Source of the DNA: Martinezella lusitana
Lineage (GTDB): Bacteria; Pseudomonadota; Alphaproteobacteria; Rhizobiales; Rhizobiaceae
NCBI RefSeq assembly: GCF_900094565.1
Contig: NZ_FMAF01000004.1
Location: forward strand, 186,001 to 250,000
DNA length: 64,000 nucleotides
Direction of reading: 5' to 3'
Within the stretch, counting starts at the first letter, position 1. Every line of letters begins with the position of its first letter. The notes below the pieces were generated by a model. The model searched no databases, was not told where the DNA came from, and worked only from the letters and a program-made list of their open reading frames with translations. Below, piece by piece: positions 25,339 through 37,308 of this stretch. A program made the translations under genes and the position numbers.

Positions 25339-27126
25339 ATGACCGCATTCACCACACGCCCCGAGATCCTCGGCACTTTCGGCGTCGTTACGTCAACGCA
25401 CTGGATCGCCTCGGCCGTCGGCATGAGCATTCTCGAAAAGGGGGGCAACGCCTTCGACGCCGCCGTCGCGACCGGCTTCGTGCTGCAGATCGTCGAGCCG
25501 CATCTTTGCGGACCGGGCGGCGATATGCCGGCTATCCTCTATTCGAAGAAAAAGGACAAGGTCGAGGTCATCTGCGCCCAGGGACCGGCGCCGGCCGGAG
25601 CGACGATCGAGCACTATACGAGCGAGGGGTTGAAGCTGATCCCTGGCGATGGCCTGCTCGCCACCGTCATCCCCGGCTCCTTCGACGGCTGGATGCTGAT
25701 GCTGCGCGACTATGGCAGGCTTACGGTCCGCGATGTTCTCGAGCCGGCAATCCGCTATGCCGAGAACGGCCACCCCATCCTGCCCCGCGTTTCCGCCACC
25801 ATCGCGGGACTTGCCGATTTCTATCGCAAGGAATGGCCGACTTCCTATGAGGCCTGGCTTCCCGGAGGCTCCGCCCCGGAACCTTGGTCCAACTTCAAGA
25901 ACCCGGTTCTTGCCGAAACCTGGAAACGTGTCGTCGCGGAGGCGGAGGTGAAGAGCGGCCGCGAAGCGCAGATCGAGGCGGCACGCGATGCCTTTTATCG
26001 CGGCTTCGTCGCGGAGGCGATCGACAGCTATGTCGGCAAGGCCGAAGTGATGGATGCGAGCGGCCAGCGCCACAAGGGCGTCCTGACGGCTGATGACATG
26101 GCCAATTGGTCCGCCACCGTCGAGGAGCCGCAGACCTACGACTATCATGGCTGGACCGTCGCCAAGATCGGCCCGTGGGGCCAGGGACCGGTCTTCCTGC
26201 AGACTTTGTCGCTGCTCAAGGGTTTCGACCTCGCTGGCATGGATCCGGCCGGCGCGGACTTCGTCCACACGATCACGGAGGCCATGAAACTCGCCTTTGC
26301 CGATCGCGAGGTCTATTACGGCGATCCCAATTTCACGACCGTACCGCTCGATACCCTGCTATCGGACGCCTATGCCGATGAGCGCCGCAAGCTCATTTCC
26401 CCGGAGGCCTCGCTTGCGTTGCGCCCGGGCAAGCTGCCGGGCTTCGAAGACCAATACGATCTCACCATGAAGATGCTCGAAACTCCGGAAGCCAAGGGCG
26501 GCGCGGTCTACGAGCCCACCATGTCGCACCTGACCGAAAAGCGCGGCGATACCGTGCATATCGACGTGATCGACCGTGAGGGCAACATGGTCTCCGTCAC
26601 CCCTTCCGGTGGCTGGCTGCAGTCCTCGCCGATCATTCCCGGTCTCGGCTTCTGCCTGAATTCGCGTGCGCAAATGTTCTGGCTGAAGCCGGGCCTGCCC
26701 TCTTCGCTTGCTCCGGGCAAGCGGCCGCGCACGACGCTGACGCCGACGCTTGCGCTGCACGAGGGCCGGCCGACGCTCGCCTTCGGCACGCCGGGCGGCG
26801 ATCAGCAGGAGCAATGGCAGCTTTCCTTCTTCCTGCGCTATGTTCACCACGGACTGAACCTGCAGGAAGCGATCGATAAGCCGCTGTTTCACAGCACGCA
26901 TTTCCCCAGCTCCTTCTATCCGCGCACCCGCGAGCCCGGCGGCCTGACGGCGGAGGCCAATTTCAATACCGAAGTGCTCGATGCCCTCCGCAGGAAGGGC
27001 CATCAGCTGACCGTCGCACCCGAATGGACCGTGGGGCGGCTCACCGCAGCACGGCGAGATAAAGATGGCCTCTTGCGCGCTGCAGCAACACCGCGTTTGA
27101 TGCAAGCCTATGCCATTGGGAGATAG
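25339..27126 (+). CDS. Gamma-glutamyltransferase family protein
   Basis: A 595-aa Ntn-hydrolase precursor that self-cleaves to expose a catalytic threonine, predicted as Thr405 in KRGDTVHIDVID. The N-terminal half has GGNAFDAAVATGF and PHLCGPGGDM; the C-terminal half has the substrate loop FGTPGGDQQEQWQ. These enzymes hydrolyse or transfer gamma-glutamyl groups, or cleave related acylamino compounds. There is no signal peptide, so it acts in the cytosol on imported substrate. The ATG at 25339 has GAAAGG at good spacing. It is embedded between importer genes and DUF1028, fitting a peptide-degradation operon. Confidence 0.9.
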   Translation: MTAFTTRPEILGTFGVVTSTHWIASAVGMSILEKGGNAFDAAVATGFVLQIVEPHLCGPGGDMPAILYSKKKDKVEVICAQGPAPAGATIEHYTSEGLKLIPGDGLLATVIPGSFDGWMLMLRDYGRLTVRDVLEPAIRYAENGHPILPRVSATIAGLADFYRKEWPTSYEAWLPGGSAPEPWSNFKNPVLAETWKRVVAEAEVKSGREAQIEAARDAFYRGFVAEAIDSYVGKAEVMDASGQRHKGVLTADDMANWSATVEEPQTYDYHGWTVAKIGPWGQGPVFLQTLSLLKGFDLAGMDPAGADFVHTITEAMKLAFADREVYYGDPNFTTVPLDTLLSDAYADERRKLISPEASLALRPGKLPGFEDQYDLTMKMLETPEAKGGAVYEPTMSHLTEKRGDTVHIDVIDREGNMVSVTPSGGWLQSSPIIPGLGFCLNSRAQMFWLKPGLPSSLAPGKRPRTTLTPTLALHEGRPTLAFGTPGGDQQEQWQLSFFLRYVHHGLNLQEAIDKPLFHSTHFPSSFYPRTREPGGLTAEANFNTEVLDALRRKGHQLTVAPEWTVGRLTAARRDKDGLLRAAATPRLMQAYAIGR

Positions 27127-27131
27127 AGCCG

Positions 27132-27890
27132 ATGACCTGGTCGATCGTTGCCCGTGAGCCGGAAACCGGCCATCTCGCCATTGCCGTCGCCACCCGCTTT
27201 TTCGCGGTCGGCAGCATCGTGCCGCATATTCGCGGCGGCATCGGCGCCGTCGCGACGCAGGCCTTCGCAAGCCCGCTCTACGGCATCGACGGACTTGCGA
27301 TGCTCGCCGCCGGTCATACACCGACCGAGATTCTGCAAGCGCTGAGTGCCCGCGACGAAGGCCGCGAGCAACGCCAGTTCCATCTGATCGACAGCAAGGG
27401 CAACAACGCCGCCTTCACCGGCGCCAAGTGCATCGACTGGGCAGGCCATCTTGTCGATGACAATGTCTCGGTTGCCGGCAATATGCTGGCGGGTCCACAG
27501 GTGATTGCCGAGACGCTTGCGACCTACAGGAAGACCAAGGGAAAGCCGCTGGCCGAGCGGTTGCTCGAAGCCATGCGCGCCGGCGAGAATGCCGGTGGCG
27601 ACAAGCGCGGCAAGCAATCGGCCGCGCTCGTGATTTACCGCGATCAGGATTATGCCTGGCTGAACATCCGCGTCGACGACAGCGCCGACCCGCTCACCGA
27701 ACTCGAACGGCTCTATGCCGTCGCGCAGGAGCGCTATCTGCACGTCGCCGAAACCATGCCGACACGGCAGAACCCCAGCGGGATGACCGACCGCCGCGAG
27801 ATCGACGAGAGGATTGCTGCTCTTGAAGCCGCAAGGATCGCCGAGGGTCGTCCTTCGGCCTCCTTCGCCACCGCGCCGGTACCATCATGA
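27132..27890 (+). CDS. DUF1028 family protein
   Basis: A 252-aa protein of the DUF1028 family, which has an Ntn-hydrolase-like fold and no established reaction. The core shows MTWSIVAREPETGHLAIAV at the start, VGSIVPHIRGGIGAVATQAF (about 26-45) and QFHLIDSKG, then TGAKCIDWAGH (about 98-108). It begins 5 bp after the GGT stop with GGGAGA as ribosome binding site, so it is translated together with GGT. The context (peptide import, GGT, M81 peptidase) suggests an amidase or peptidase role, which is inference. Confidence 0.88.
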   Translation: MTWSIVAREPETGHLAIAVATRFFAVGSIVPHIRGGIGAVATQAFASPLYGIDGLAMLAAGHTPTEILQALSARDEGREQRQFHLIDSKGNNAAFTGAKCIDWAGHLVDDNVSVAGNMLAGPQVIAETLATYRKTKGKPLAERLLEAMRAGENAGGDKRGKQSAALVIYRDQDYAWLNIRVDDSADPLTELERLYAVAQERYLHVAETMPTRQNPSGMTDRREIDERIAALEAARIAEGRPSASFATAPVPS

Positions 27891-27942
27891 ACAGCGTCGA
27901 TTGATGCCCGGCCAGTGCGCAAGATCATAAAAAGGGGACGCC

Positions 27943-29793
<1,851 letters not shown>

Positions 29794-29872
29794 GCAGGAT
29801 TTTGACCTTGACGGCCGTCAAATCCAGGCAAATATCGGCATCCTATTTTCCATCTCACTTGGAGTGAACGAA

Positions 29873-30424
29873 ATGACCGACAACGTGCTCGATATTCCGG
29901 TAAAGAAGATCGACGGCAGTGATACGACGCTCGCCGATTATCGCGGTAAGGTCATCATGGTCGTCAACGTCGCCTCCAAATGCGGGCTGACGGTGCAATA
30001 TGAGGGGCTGGAAAAGCTTTACGAGGACAAGCGCGACGAAGGCTTCGTCATTGCAGGCTTCCCGGCCAATGATTTCAAGGGCCAGGAACCCGGCACGAAC
30101 GAGGACATTCTGAGCTTCTGCACGCTGACCTATGACGTGCAGTTCCCGATGTTTTCCAAGATCGCTGTCACGGGCGAAGAGCGGCATCCGCTCTACGACG
30201 GCTTGATCGCCTCCGGCGTCGAAACGACCGGCGACGGCCCGATGCGCGAACGCCTGGCGAAACACGGCCTTGAGACCGGCCAGGACGGCGGCATCGTCTG
30301 GAACTTCGAAAAGTTCCTGATAGGCCGCGACGGCAAGGTCGCCGCCCGCTTTGCACCTGATGTTACGGCCGACGATCCGCGCTTGCTCTCCGTTTTGGAA
30401 AAGGAGCTGGCGCGCGCCGGCTGA
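29873..30424 (+). CDS. Glutathione peroxidase family protein
   Basis: A 183-aa thiol peroxidase of the GPX family. The peroxidatic residue is Cys37 (VASKCGLT; cysteine, not selenocysteine). The catalytic Gln is in FKGQEPGTNED and Trp/Asn are in IVWNFEKFLIG. A likely resolving cysteine lies in SFCTLTYDVQFPMF, so it may use thioredoxin, as many bacterial members do. The usual FPCNQF motif reads FPANDF here. The ATG at 29873 follows GGAGTGAACGAA and gives the family length. It lies 80 bp after the GsiA-type gene, which may be coincidence or part of a glutathione-linked function. Confidence 0.9.
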   Translation: MTDNVLDIPVKKIDGSDTTLADYRGKVIMVVNVASKCGLTVQYEGLEKLYEDKRDEGFVIAGFPANDFKGQEPGTNEDILSFCTLTYDVQFPMFSKIAVTGEERHPLYDGLIASGVETTGDGPMRERLAKHGLETGQDGGIVWNFEKFLIGRDGKVAARFAPDVTADDPRLLSVLEKELARAG

Positions 30425-30603
30425 AGCAACTCGCGCGTTTCCAAAATAAGGCATTACCTCAATAGGCTGCACCTTTTCCAAGGCTGCAGCATGAGGCCTG
30501 CTCAGCCGTATGACGTAATTGCCTCCCCTCCCGCCCGAGAGTATGTTTCGGCTTCCGTATATATCTGGACGGAACGCTGCATCAATTCTGATGGGAGGAT
30601 GTC

Positions 30604-31665
30604 ATGCGCGAACCTGATATGCAGAAACTCGATGCCCTAGTCGGACGCCTGGTCGGCGATCTCGGCGCGGCGGTTTCGGGTGTGTTGGTAACGCTCGGAG
30701 ATCATCTGGGCCTGTTCAAGGCCATGGCGGACGGAACACCGATGACTTCGGCTGAGTTAGCCGACAAAGTCGGCGTGAAAGAGCGCTATGTGCGCGAATG
30801 GCTTTCGGCTCAGGCGGCGGCCGATTATGTCAGCTATGACGACAAGACCGAGCGCTTCCACCTGACGCCGGAACAGGCGATGGTGTTTGCGGAGGAAAAC
30901 AGTCCCGCCTTCTTCACCGGCGCCTTCGATGTCGTTCAATCCATGTGGCTTGACGAACCGAAGATCGCCAATGCCTTCAGGACCGGCAGCGGCCTCGGCT
31001 GGCATGAGCACAGCGCCTGCCTGTTCCGCGGCACGGAGCGTTTCTTCCGGCCGGGCTACAACAGCCATCTCGTCTCGGAATGGATACCGGCGCTGAAGGG
31101 TTTAGAGGAAAAGCTTCAAGCCGGCGCCGCCGTCGCCGATGTCGGCTGTGGCCATGGCGCCTCGACCATCCTGATGGCGGAAGCCTATCCAAACTCGACC
31201 TTCTTCGGCTTCGACTATCATCTTCCCTCCATCGAGCGAGCGAAAGCTGCGGCGAAGGAAGCGGGCGTCGACGGTCGCATCACCTTCGAACAGGCGAGTG
31301 CCAAGGACTTCCCGGCTGCCGGCTATGATCTCGTGACGATGTTCGATTGCCTGCACGACATGGGCGATCCTGTCGGCGCCGGCAAACATGTCAAGGACAG
31401 CCTTACCGACGACGGCACCTGGATGATCGTCGAGCCTTTTGCGCATGATTGCCTGAAGGACAATCTCAACCCGGTCGGCCGCGTCTTCTACGGCGCATCG
31501 ACGATGATCTGCACGCCGGCCTCGCTGTCGCAGGAAGTCGGGCTGGGTTTAGGCGCGCAAGCCGGCGAGTTGAAACTGCGCAAGGTCGCTATGGATGCGG
31601 GCTATTCGCATTTCCGAAAGGCGACCGAAACGCCGTTCAATATGGTCTTCGAAGTCAAGGCATGA
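30604..31665 (+). CDS. SAM-dependent methyltransferase with N-terminal winged helix
   Basis: A 353-aa class I methyltransferase. An N-terminal winged-helix dimerisation domain (about 10-90, with VLVTLGDHLGLFKAMADGTPMTSAELADKVGVKERYVREWLSAQAA) is followed by the Rossmann domain with SAM motif I VADVGCGHGAST (about 177-188) and motif II FFGFDYH. This layout resembles O-methyltransferases and the Rv2258c type. GGGAGG precedes the ATG. It is a single gene ending in a 12-bp bidirectional terminator. The substrate is unknown. Confidence 0.87.
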   Translation: MREPDMQKLDALVGRLVGDLGAAVSGVLVTLGDHLGLFKAMADGTPMTSAELADKVGVKERYVREWLSAQAAADYVSYDDKTERFHLTPEQAMVFAEENSPAFFTGAFDVVQSMWLDEPKIANAFRTGSGLGWHEHSACLFRGTERFFRPGYNSHLVSEWIPALKGLEEKLQAGAAVADVGCGHGASTILMAEAYPNSTFFGFDYHLPSIERAKAAAKEAGVDGRITFEQASAKDFPAAGYDLVTMFDCLHDMGDPVGAGKHVKDSLTDDGTWMIVEPFAHDCLKDNLNPVGRVFYGASTMICTPASLSQEVGLGLGAQAGELKLRKVAMDAGYSHFRKATETPFNMVFEVKA

Positions 31666-31710
31666 AAATGGCGCCGCGCGCTCCGCAGAACGCGCGGCGC
31701 CATCTGATCT
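31665..31710. terminator. Bidirectional terminator
   Basis: A perfect 12-bp stem (TGGCGCCGCGCG and complement, 31669-31702) with a 10-nt loop, flanked by AAAA on the left and TCTGATCTTTT on the right. It serves the methyltransferase (plus) and the sugar ABC operon (minus). Confidence 0.8.
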
Positions 31711-31711
31711 T

Positions 31712-32797
<1,086 letters not shown>

Positions 32798-32800
32798 GAA

Positions 32801-33709
32801 CTATCCCTTGACTGCGCCGGCGGTGATACCCCGCACGAACCAACGACCCGAACCGAAATAGACGATCAACGGAACCAGGGCGGTCAGAATGGTTGCCGCC
32901 ATGTTGACGTTGTAGAGTTTCTCGCCCTGGGTGGAGTTGACGATATTGTTGAGCTGCACGGTCATGGGGAAGTTTTCCCGGCCGGCGAAGACGACGCCGA
33001 ACAGGAAGTCGTTCCAGATACCGGTGACCTGCAGGATCCCCGCCACCACAAGGATCGGAATGGACATGGGGATCATCAGCCGGAAGAAGATCTGCCATAG
33101 CCCCGCGCCGTCGATGCGGGCAGCCTTGAACAGCTCCATCGGCAGGCTGGAATAATAATTGCGGAACAGCAGCGTCAGAACAGGCAGGCCGAACACCGTA
33201 TGGGTGATGATGATGCAGGGCAGCGTCGAATAGATGCCGACATCGCGATAGATGAGAACCAGCGGATAGATGAAGACCTGGTAGGGAATGAAGGCCCCCA
33301 GCAGGAGGATGGCGAAAAGGACATTCGAGCCCCTCACCCGCCAGAAGGAAAGCGCATAGCCGGTCAGCGACGAGATGAAGATCGACAGGATCATGCTCGG
33401 AATCAGGATCTTTACCGAGTTCCAGAAGCCGACGCTGATACCGCCGCATTCAAGGCCGGTGCAGGCCGTGCTCCACGCCTGCACCCAGGCCTCCGTCGTC
33501 CACATCAGCGGGAAGGCAAAGATATTGCCCTGCCGGATCTCCGGCATGGATTTGAACGAGGTGACGAGCATCACATAAAGCGGCAGCAGGAAGAACATTG
33601 CCGCCATGACGAGAAAGGCGTAGAGGCCGATGCGCCCGGGAGTAAAGTGCTGCGGTTTGCGCCCGGTCGGGCCCTGCATGGCGGCTGCGACGGAAGATGG
33701 CATCGTCAT
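32801..33709 (-). CDS. Sugar ABC importer permease (MalG type)
   Basis: A 302-aa inner-membrane protein with about six helices and the CUT1 EAA loop (ELFKAARIDGAGLWQIFFRLMIPMSIP, about 193-219). The first helix is at about 30-50. Its start overlaps the upstream permease stop. It pairs with the MalF-type permease to form the sugar channel. Confidence 0.92.
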   Translation of the reverse strand: MTMPSSVAAAMQGPTGRKPQHFTPGRIGLYAFLVMAAMFFLLPLYVMLVTSFKSMPEIRQGNIFAFPLMWTTEAWVQAWSTACTGLECGGISVGFWNSVKILIPSMILSIFISSLTGYALSFWRVRGSNVLFAILLLGAFIPYQVFIYPLVLIYRDVGIYSTLPCIIITHTVFGLPVLTLLFRNYYSSLPMELFKAARIDGAGLWQIFFRLMIPMSIPILVVAGILQVTGIWNDFLFGVVFAGRENFPMTVQLNNIVNSTQGEKLYNVNMAATILTALVPLIVYFGSGRWFVRGITAGAVKG

Positions 33710-34647
33710 CAGTTCCCCCTCGGTTTTTCACGGAAATATTCGTAGTAGAGCCAGGGCGTCACCACGATGACCACGGTGACGAACATGACGGTCGACGCCG
33801 CTGTGGCAAGGCCGATATTGCCGCGGCCGAACAGGTAATCCATGATGAATTTCCCGGGCACCTCGGTCGAAATTCCCGGGCCGCCGCCGGTGGTCGCCAG
33901 AACCAGCTCATAGACCCTGACCACGGCGATCGCCAGAAGAACGCTGGCGGTGATAATGGTCGGTCTCAGAATCGGTATGACGATGTGGAGATAGACGCGC
34001 CAGCTCGGGATGCCGTCGATGCGCGTCGCCTTCCACAGCTCGCGGTCGACGCCGCGCAATCCCGCCAGCATGATCGCCATTACGAGGCCCGTCGATTGCC
34101 ATATGCCGGCAAGCACGATGACGTAGAGCGCCAGATTGCTCTGGACGATCCAGTCGAAGCGGAACCAGGTGAAGCCGATGCTGTCGGCAACCTTCTGCAG
34201 GCCGAGCGTCGGATTCATGATCCACTGCCAGACAAGGCCTGTCACGATGAAGGACATGGCGAAGGGATAGAGGAAGATCGTCCGGAACGTATTTTCGAAG
34301 CGAACCTTCTGGTCCAGCGCCACGGCAAGAAGGAAGCCGAGGATCAGGCAGCCGGCAATGAACAGAAAGCCGAAAAGCACGACGTTCTGCAGCGATATCT
34401 GCCAGCGTGCGGTGTCAAACAGCCGCTCGTACTGCTTGGTGCCGACAAAGATGTTGACCGGCAGCACCTTGCTGTCTGTGAAAGATATCCAGATGTTCCA
34501 GACAACCGTCACGACATAGGCGAGAAGGACGATGACGAAAGCAGGGAAAAGGGCGATATAGGGCGAAAAACGCATTCTCCTGCGGGTGGCGCCCGTCTTT
34601 ACGACGGTCACACCGACAGTGGCGGCGCTTGTTTCAGGTGTGCTCAT
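33709..34647 (-). CDS. Sugar ABC importer permease (MalF type)
   Basis: A 312-aa inner-membrane permease. After a hydrophilic N-terminus it has helix 1 (IALFPAFVIVLLAYVVTVVW) and a CUT1 EAA loop (VDRELWKATRIDGIPSWRVYLHIVIPI, about 212-238). The ATG at 34647 with GGAGGAG upstream is preferred over 34665. A hairpin separates it from the binding-protein gene before it. Confidence 0.92.
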   Translation of the reverse strand: MSTPETSAATVGVTVVKTGATRRRMRFSPYIALFPAFVIVLLAYVVTVVWNIWISFTDSKVLPVNIFVGTKQYERLFDTARWQISLQNVVLFGFLFIAGCLILGFLLAVALDQKVRFENTFRTIFLYPFAMSFIVTGLVWQWIMNPTLGLQKVADSIGFTWFRFDWIVQSNLALYVIVLAGIWQSTGLVMAIMLAGLRGVDRELWKATRIDGIPSWRVYLHIVIPILRPTIITASVLLAIAVVRVYELVLATTGGGPGISTEVPGKFIMDYLFGRGNIGLATAASTVMFVTVVIVVTPWLYYEYFREKPRGN

Positions 34648-34675
34648 GACGCTCCTCCTCAGCATTCATGAAAAC

Positions 34676-34700
34676 CGGCGGCAGGCCGGCCCTGCCGCCG
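34676..34700 (-). terminator. Intercistronic hairpin after the sugar-binding protein gene
   Basis: A 10-bp stem (CGGCGGCAGG/CCTGCCGCCG) with a 5-nt loop, followed on the minus strand by GTTTTC. It lies between the binding-protein stop and the MalF-type start and probably lowers expression of the membrane genes relative to the binding protein. Confidence 0.6.
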
Positions 34701-34719
34701 CATGGATGTCGACTGAAGC

Positions 34720-35967
34720 TTACTTCGCCTGTTCTATGACCTTGGCAAACTGGTCGGCGAACTGATCGGGCGTCATGCTCGGTGTCGTCCAGTACTGGGC
34801 GACGAGGTCCTGTTCGGTCTGAACGATATCCTGCGATGTCAGCACGTCGGAGGTCAGGATCTGACGGCTCGGATCCTTGAGCGCGTTCAGACCCTTCTGA
34901 GCGCAGGCATCGAGCTTCGACGTATCGACGTCGAGACGAACCGGTACCGAGCCCTTCTTGGAGTTGAAGGCGAGCTGACCTTCCTTGGACATGATGACCG
35001 TTGCCAGCAGGGTCTGAGCGTCGACCGCCGCCTTGTCCTTCAGGACCGGGAAGACGAAGATGTCGCCGCCCATCATGAAGTTCGATTCGCCCGGCCCGAG
35101 GATGCAGCCGAAATCCTTGTCGGCGACGAGGCCTGCATGGATGAATTCGCCCTTGGCCCAGTCGCCCATAAACTGGATGCCGGCCTTGCCGTCGATCAGC
35201 ATGCCGGTCGCGACGTTCCAGTCGCGGTTCGGGCTGCCCGGATCCTGGTAGTTGCGCAGCTTGGCGAAGACCTCGGCGACATGTTTGAACTTGTCGGACT
35301 TGACCGCATCCTTATCGAGATCCTTCCAGACCTTGCCGTAGAGATCCTTGCCGCCCTCACCGAGAAGGATGGCGTTGAACATCAACTGGAGCTGCCAGGG
35401 CTGGCCGCCAACGGCGACCGGGATCAGCCCGGCGGCCTTGATCTTGTCGAGCGCGGCAAACATTTCATCCCAGGTTTTCGGCTCCTCGGTCACGCCCGCC
35501 TTGGCGAAAACGGGCTTGGAATAGAACAGCCAGTTTTGGCCGTGGTCATTGATCGGCGCGCCATAGATATGGTCCTGGAACTGAATCGCCTGATAGAAGG
35601 CGGGCGTCAGGACGGATTTCCAATCCTGCTCCTTGGCCAGATCATCAAGCGGTCGCAGCAGGCCCTGCTGGGCCAGGTCGTTCATCTGCGTGCCGGTGTT
35701 GAACTGCATGGCCGTCGGCGGGTTGCCGCCGATGATGCGGTTGATGCCGATCGGGCGAGCGGTCGAGCCGGATCCGGCAATCGCGGTATCCACCCATTCG
35801 CCGCCGGCAGCGTTGAAGGCCTTGGCCAGTTCCTTCACGGCGGCGGCTTCGCCCCCGGATGTCCACCAATGCAAGACTTCGGCTTTCTTGCCGTCGGCCA
35901 GAGCGCCGGTCACGCTTGCCGCGACCAGCGCCGTGGCGCCGACCAATGCCATCATCAATTTACGCAT
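34720..35967 (-). CDS. Sugar ABC importer, periplasmic binding protein (family 1)
   Basis: A 415-aa periplasmic protein with a signal peptide (MRKLMMALVGATALVAASVTGALA). Sequence features of CUT1 solute-binding proteins are LHWWTSGGEAAAVKELAKAF near the mature start, NWLFYSKPVFAKAGV and GIQFMGDWAKGEF. GGAGGAGG precedes the ATG. The ligand is probably a mono- or disaccharide; the upstream oxidoreductase and epimerase point to a sugar needing oxidation/epimerisation. Confidence 0.92.
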   Translation of the reverse strand: MRKLMMALVGATALVAASVTGALADGKKAEVLHWWTSGGEAAAVKELAKAFNAAGGEWVDTAIAGSGSTARPIGINRIIGGNPPTAMQFNTGTQMNDLAQQGLLRPLDDLAKEQDWKSVLTPAFYQAIQFQDHIYGAPINDHGQNWLFYSKPVFAKAGVTEEPKTWDEMFAALDKIKAAGLIPVAVGGQPWQLQLMFNAILLGEGGKDLYGKVWKDLDKDAVKSDKFKHVAEVFAKLRNYQDPGSPNRDWNVATGMLIDGKAGIQFMGDWAKGEFIHAGLVADKDFGCILGPGESNFMMGGDIFVFPVLKDKAAVDAQTLLATVIMSKEGQLAFNSKKGSVPVRLDVDTSKLDACAQKGLNALKDPSRQILTSDVLTSQDIVQTEQDLVAQYWTTPSMTPDQFADQFAKVIEQAK

Positions 35968-36175
35968 ACGTTCCTCCTCCTTTGATAACGTTCTCCAAAC
36001 GCCCGTGCTCAGCCGCCGCCATCTTCAGACATCGGATGCCGAATTTCACGGTCCTCCAAAACCGTACCGCCGGGCCTCCATTCCCTGCGGCGAGTGGCCA
36101 ATGCTCCCTTACGCATCGTCCCTTCGTCAAGCCCACAGTCCGAAAGGACTGCATTTTCCCAACCTATAGCGCAGC
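35968..36175 (-). promoter_or_regulatory. Intergenic region before the sugar-binding protein gene
   Basis: 208 bp. It contains a small GAAA-loop hairpin (36136-36151) and a TAACGTTC sequence around 35986-35993 sharing the AACGTT core of the two LacI-type operators at 38340 and 38430. A second internal promoter is possible, but no clear -35/-10 pair is seen. Confidence 0.35.
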
Positions 36176-37297
36176 CTATGCGAAACGTCCCTCATTAATT
36201 GTGCGATCTATCGGATCCGGACGACCACAGCTGCTGTGGATTGCAACCACGCCGCGTGACTGGGCCGACCGCTCGAATGCCGTCATGACTTCCAGGGCGT
36301 GGAAGGCAAGTTCCGACGATACCCGATGCTGGCGTCCCGAGCGAAGGGAATCAACCATTTCAGCCGCGCCCAAACCGCGCAGCCCGAGATGGCCGGGCAC
36401 ACCCTCGGTATAGGGATGGTCGACCGGAACCTCCTCCCAGGCATCAGTGCCTTCGCGGAATATCTCGACCTTGCCGGTAAAGTTGTTCGGATCCGGCGTC
36501 ACCATGGTTCCCTCCGAGCCATAAAGCTCGATCTGGTTGTGCTTGTGCTTGATGACATCGAAGCTGGTCGCGATGGTCACCGTCGCGCCGCTATGGAACT
36601 CCATGACGCCAGTCAGATGCGTCGGCACCAGTACCTTGATCGTCTCGCCGCGATGCGGATCGGTCTTCACCATGCGCTCGATGCGAGTGATCTTTGCGGT
36701 GCCGAAAACCTCGCGCACGGGGCCGAGCAAGGCAATGAGGTTGGTCACGTAATAGGGACCGACATCCAGCATCGGCCCACCGCCACGGCCGTAGAAGAAG
36801 GCCGGATTGGGATGCCAATGCTCATGGCCGGGCAAGAGCAGCATGGCGGTGGCCGAGATCGTCTTGCCGATGCGGCCTTCATCCAGCAGCCGCCGTGTCA
36901 ATTGATGACCGCCGCCGAGGAAGGTGTCGGGCGCGCAACCGAGCCGCAGGTCACCGGCACGGGCGATCGACATGAGTTCCTCGGCCTCCGCCATGGAAAC
37001 GCCTAGCGGCTTTTCGGAATAGACATGCTTGCCGGCAAGAAGCGCCTTCTTGCTGATGGCATAATGCGAGACTGGCGTCGTCAAATTGATGATCAGGCCG
37101 ATTTCCGGATCGGCCAACATCGTATCCAGCGGCACGGCCTCAATACCGAACTGCGCAGCCAGCTTCTGCGCCGATGAATCATAGAGATCGTAGATCGATT
37201 TCACACGGATAAAATCGAACATATGCAGGGTTGCGACATAGGTGGCGCTGATATTGCCGGCGCCGACGATGCCGACTTTCATGGGCTCATTGCTCAT
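36176..37297 (-). CDS. Gfo/Idh/MocA family oxidoreductase
   Basis: A 373-aa NAD(P)-dependent sugar oxidoreductase. The Rossmann motif is VGIVGAGNIS (about 8-17), and the catalytic-type Lys is in YSEKPLGVSMAEAEEL (about 93-108). The C-terminal alpha/beta domain follows. It starts at ATG 37297 after AGAGG and lies 11 bp after the epimerase stop. These enzymes oxidise sugar hydroxyls to keto sugars; with the neighbouring epimerase this suggests a two-step conversion of the imported sugar. Confidence 0.9.
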   Translation of the reverse strand: MSNEPMKVGIVGAGNISATYVATLHMFDFIRVKSIYDLYDSSAQKLAAQFGIEAVPLDTMLADPEIGLIINLTTPVSHYAISKKALLAGKHVYSEKPLGVSMAEAEELMSIARAGDLRLGCAPDTFLGGGHQLTRRLLDEGRIGKTISATAMLLLPGHEHWHPNPAFFYGRGGGPMLDVGPYYVTNLIALLGPVREVFGTAKITRIERMVKTDPHRGETIKVLVPTHLTGVMEFHSGATVTIATSFDVIKHKHNQIELYGSEGTMVTPDPNNFTGKVEIFREGTDAWEEVPVDHPYTEGVPGHLGLRGLGAAEMVDSLRSGRQHRVSSELAFHALEVMTAFERSAQSRGVVAIHSSCGRPDPIDRTINEGRFA

Positions 37298-37308
37298 TGG
37301 GATTGCCT

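Noticed and set aside
36136..36151. Small GAAA-loop hairpin before the sugar-binding protein gene as a terminator
   Set aside because: Only 6 bp of stem and no T-run in the direction of transcription.
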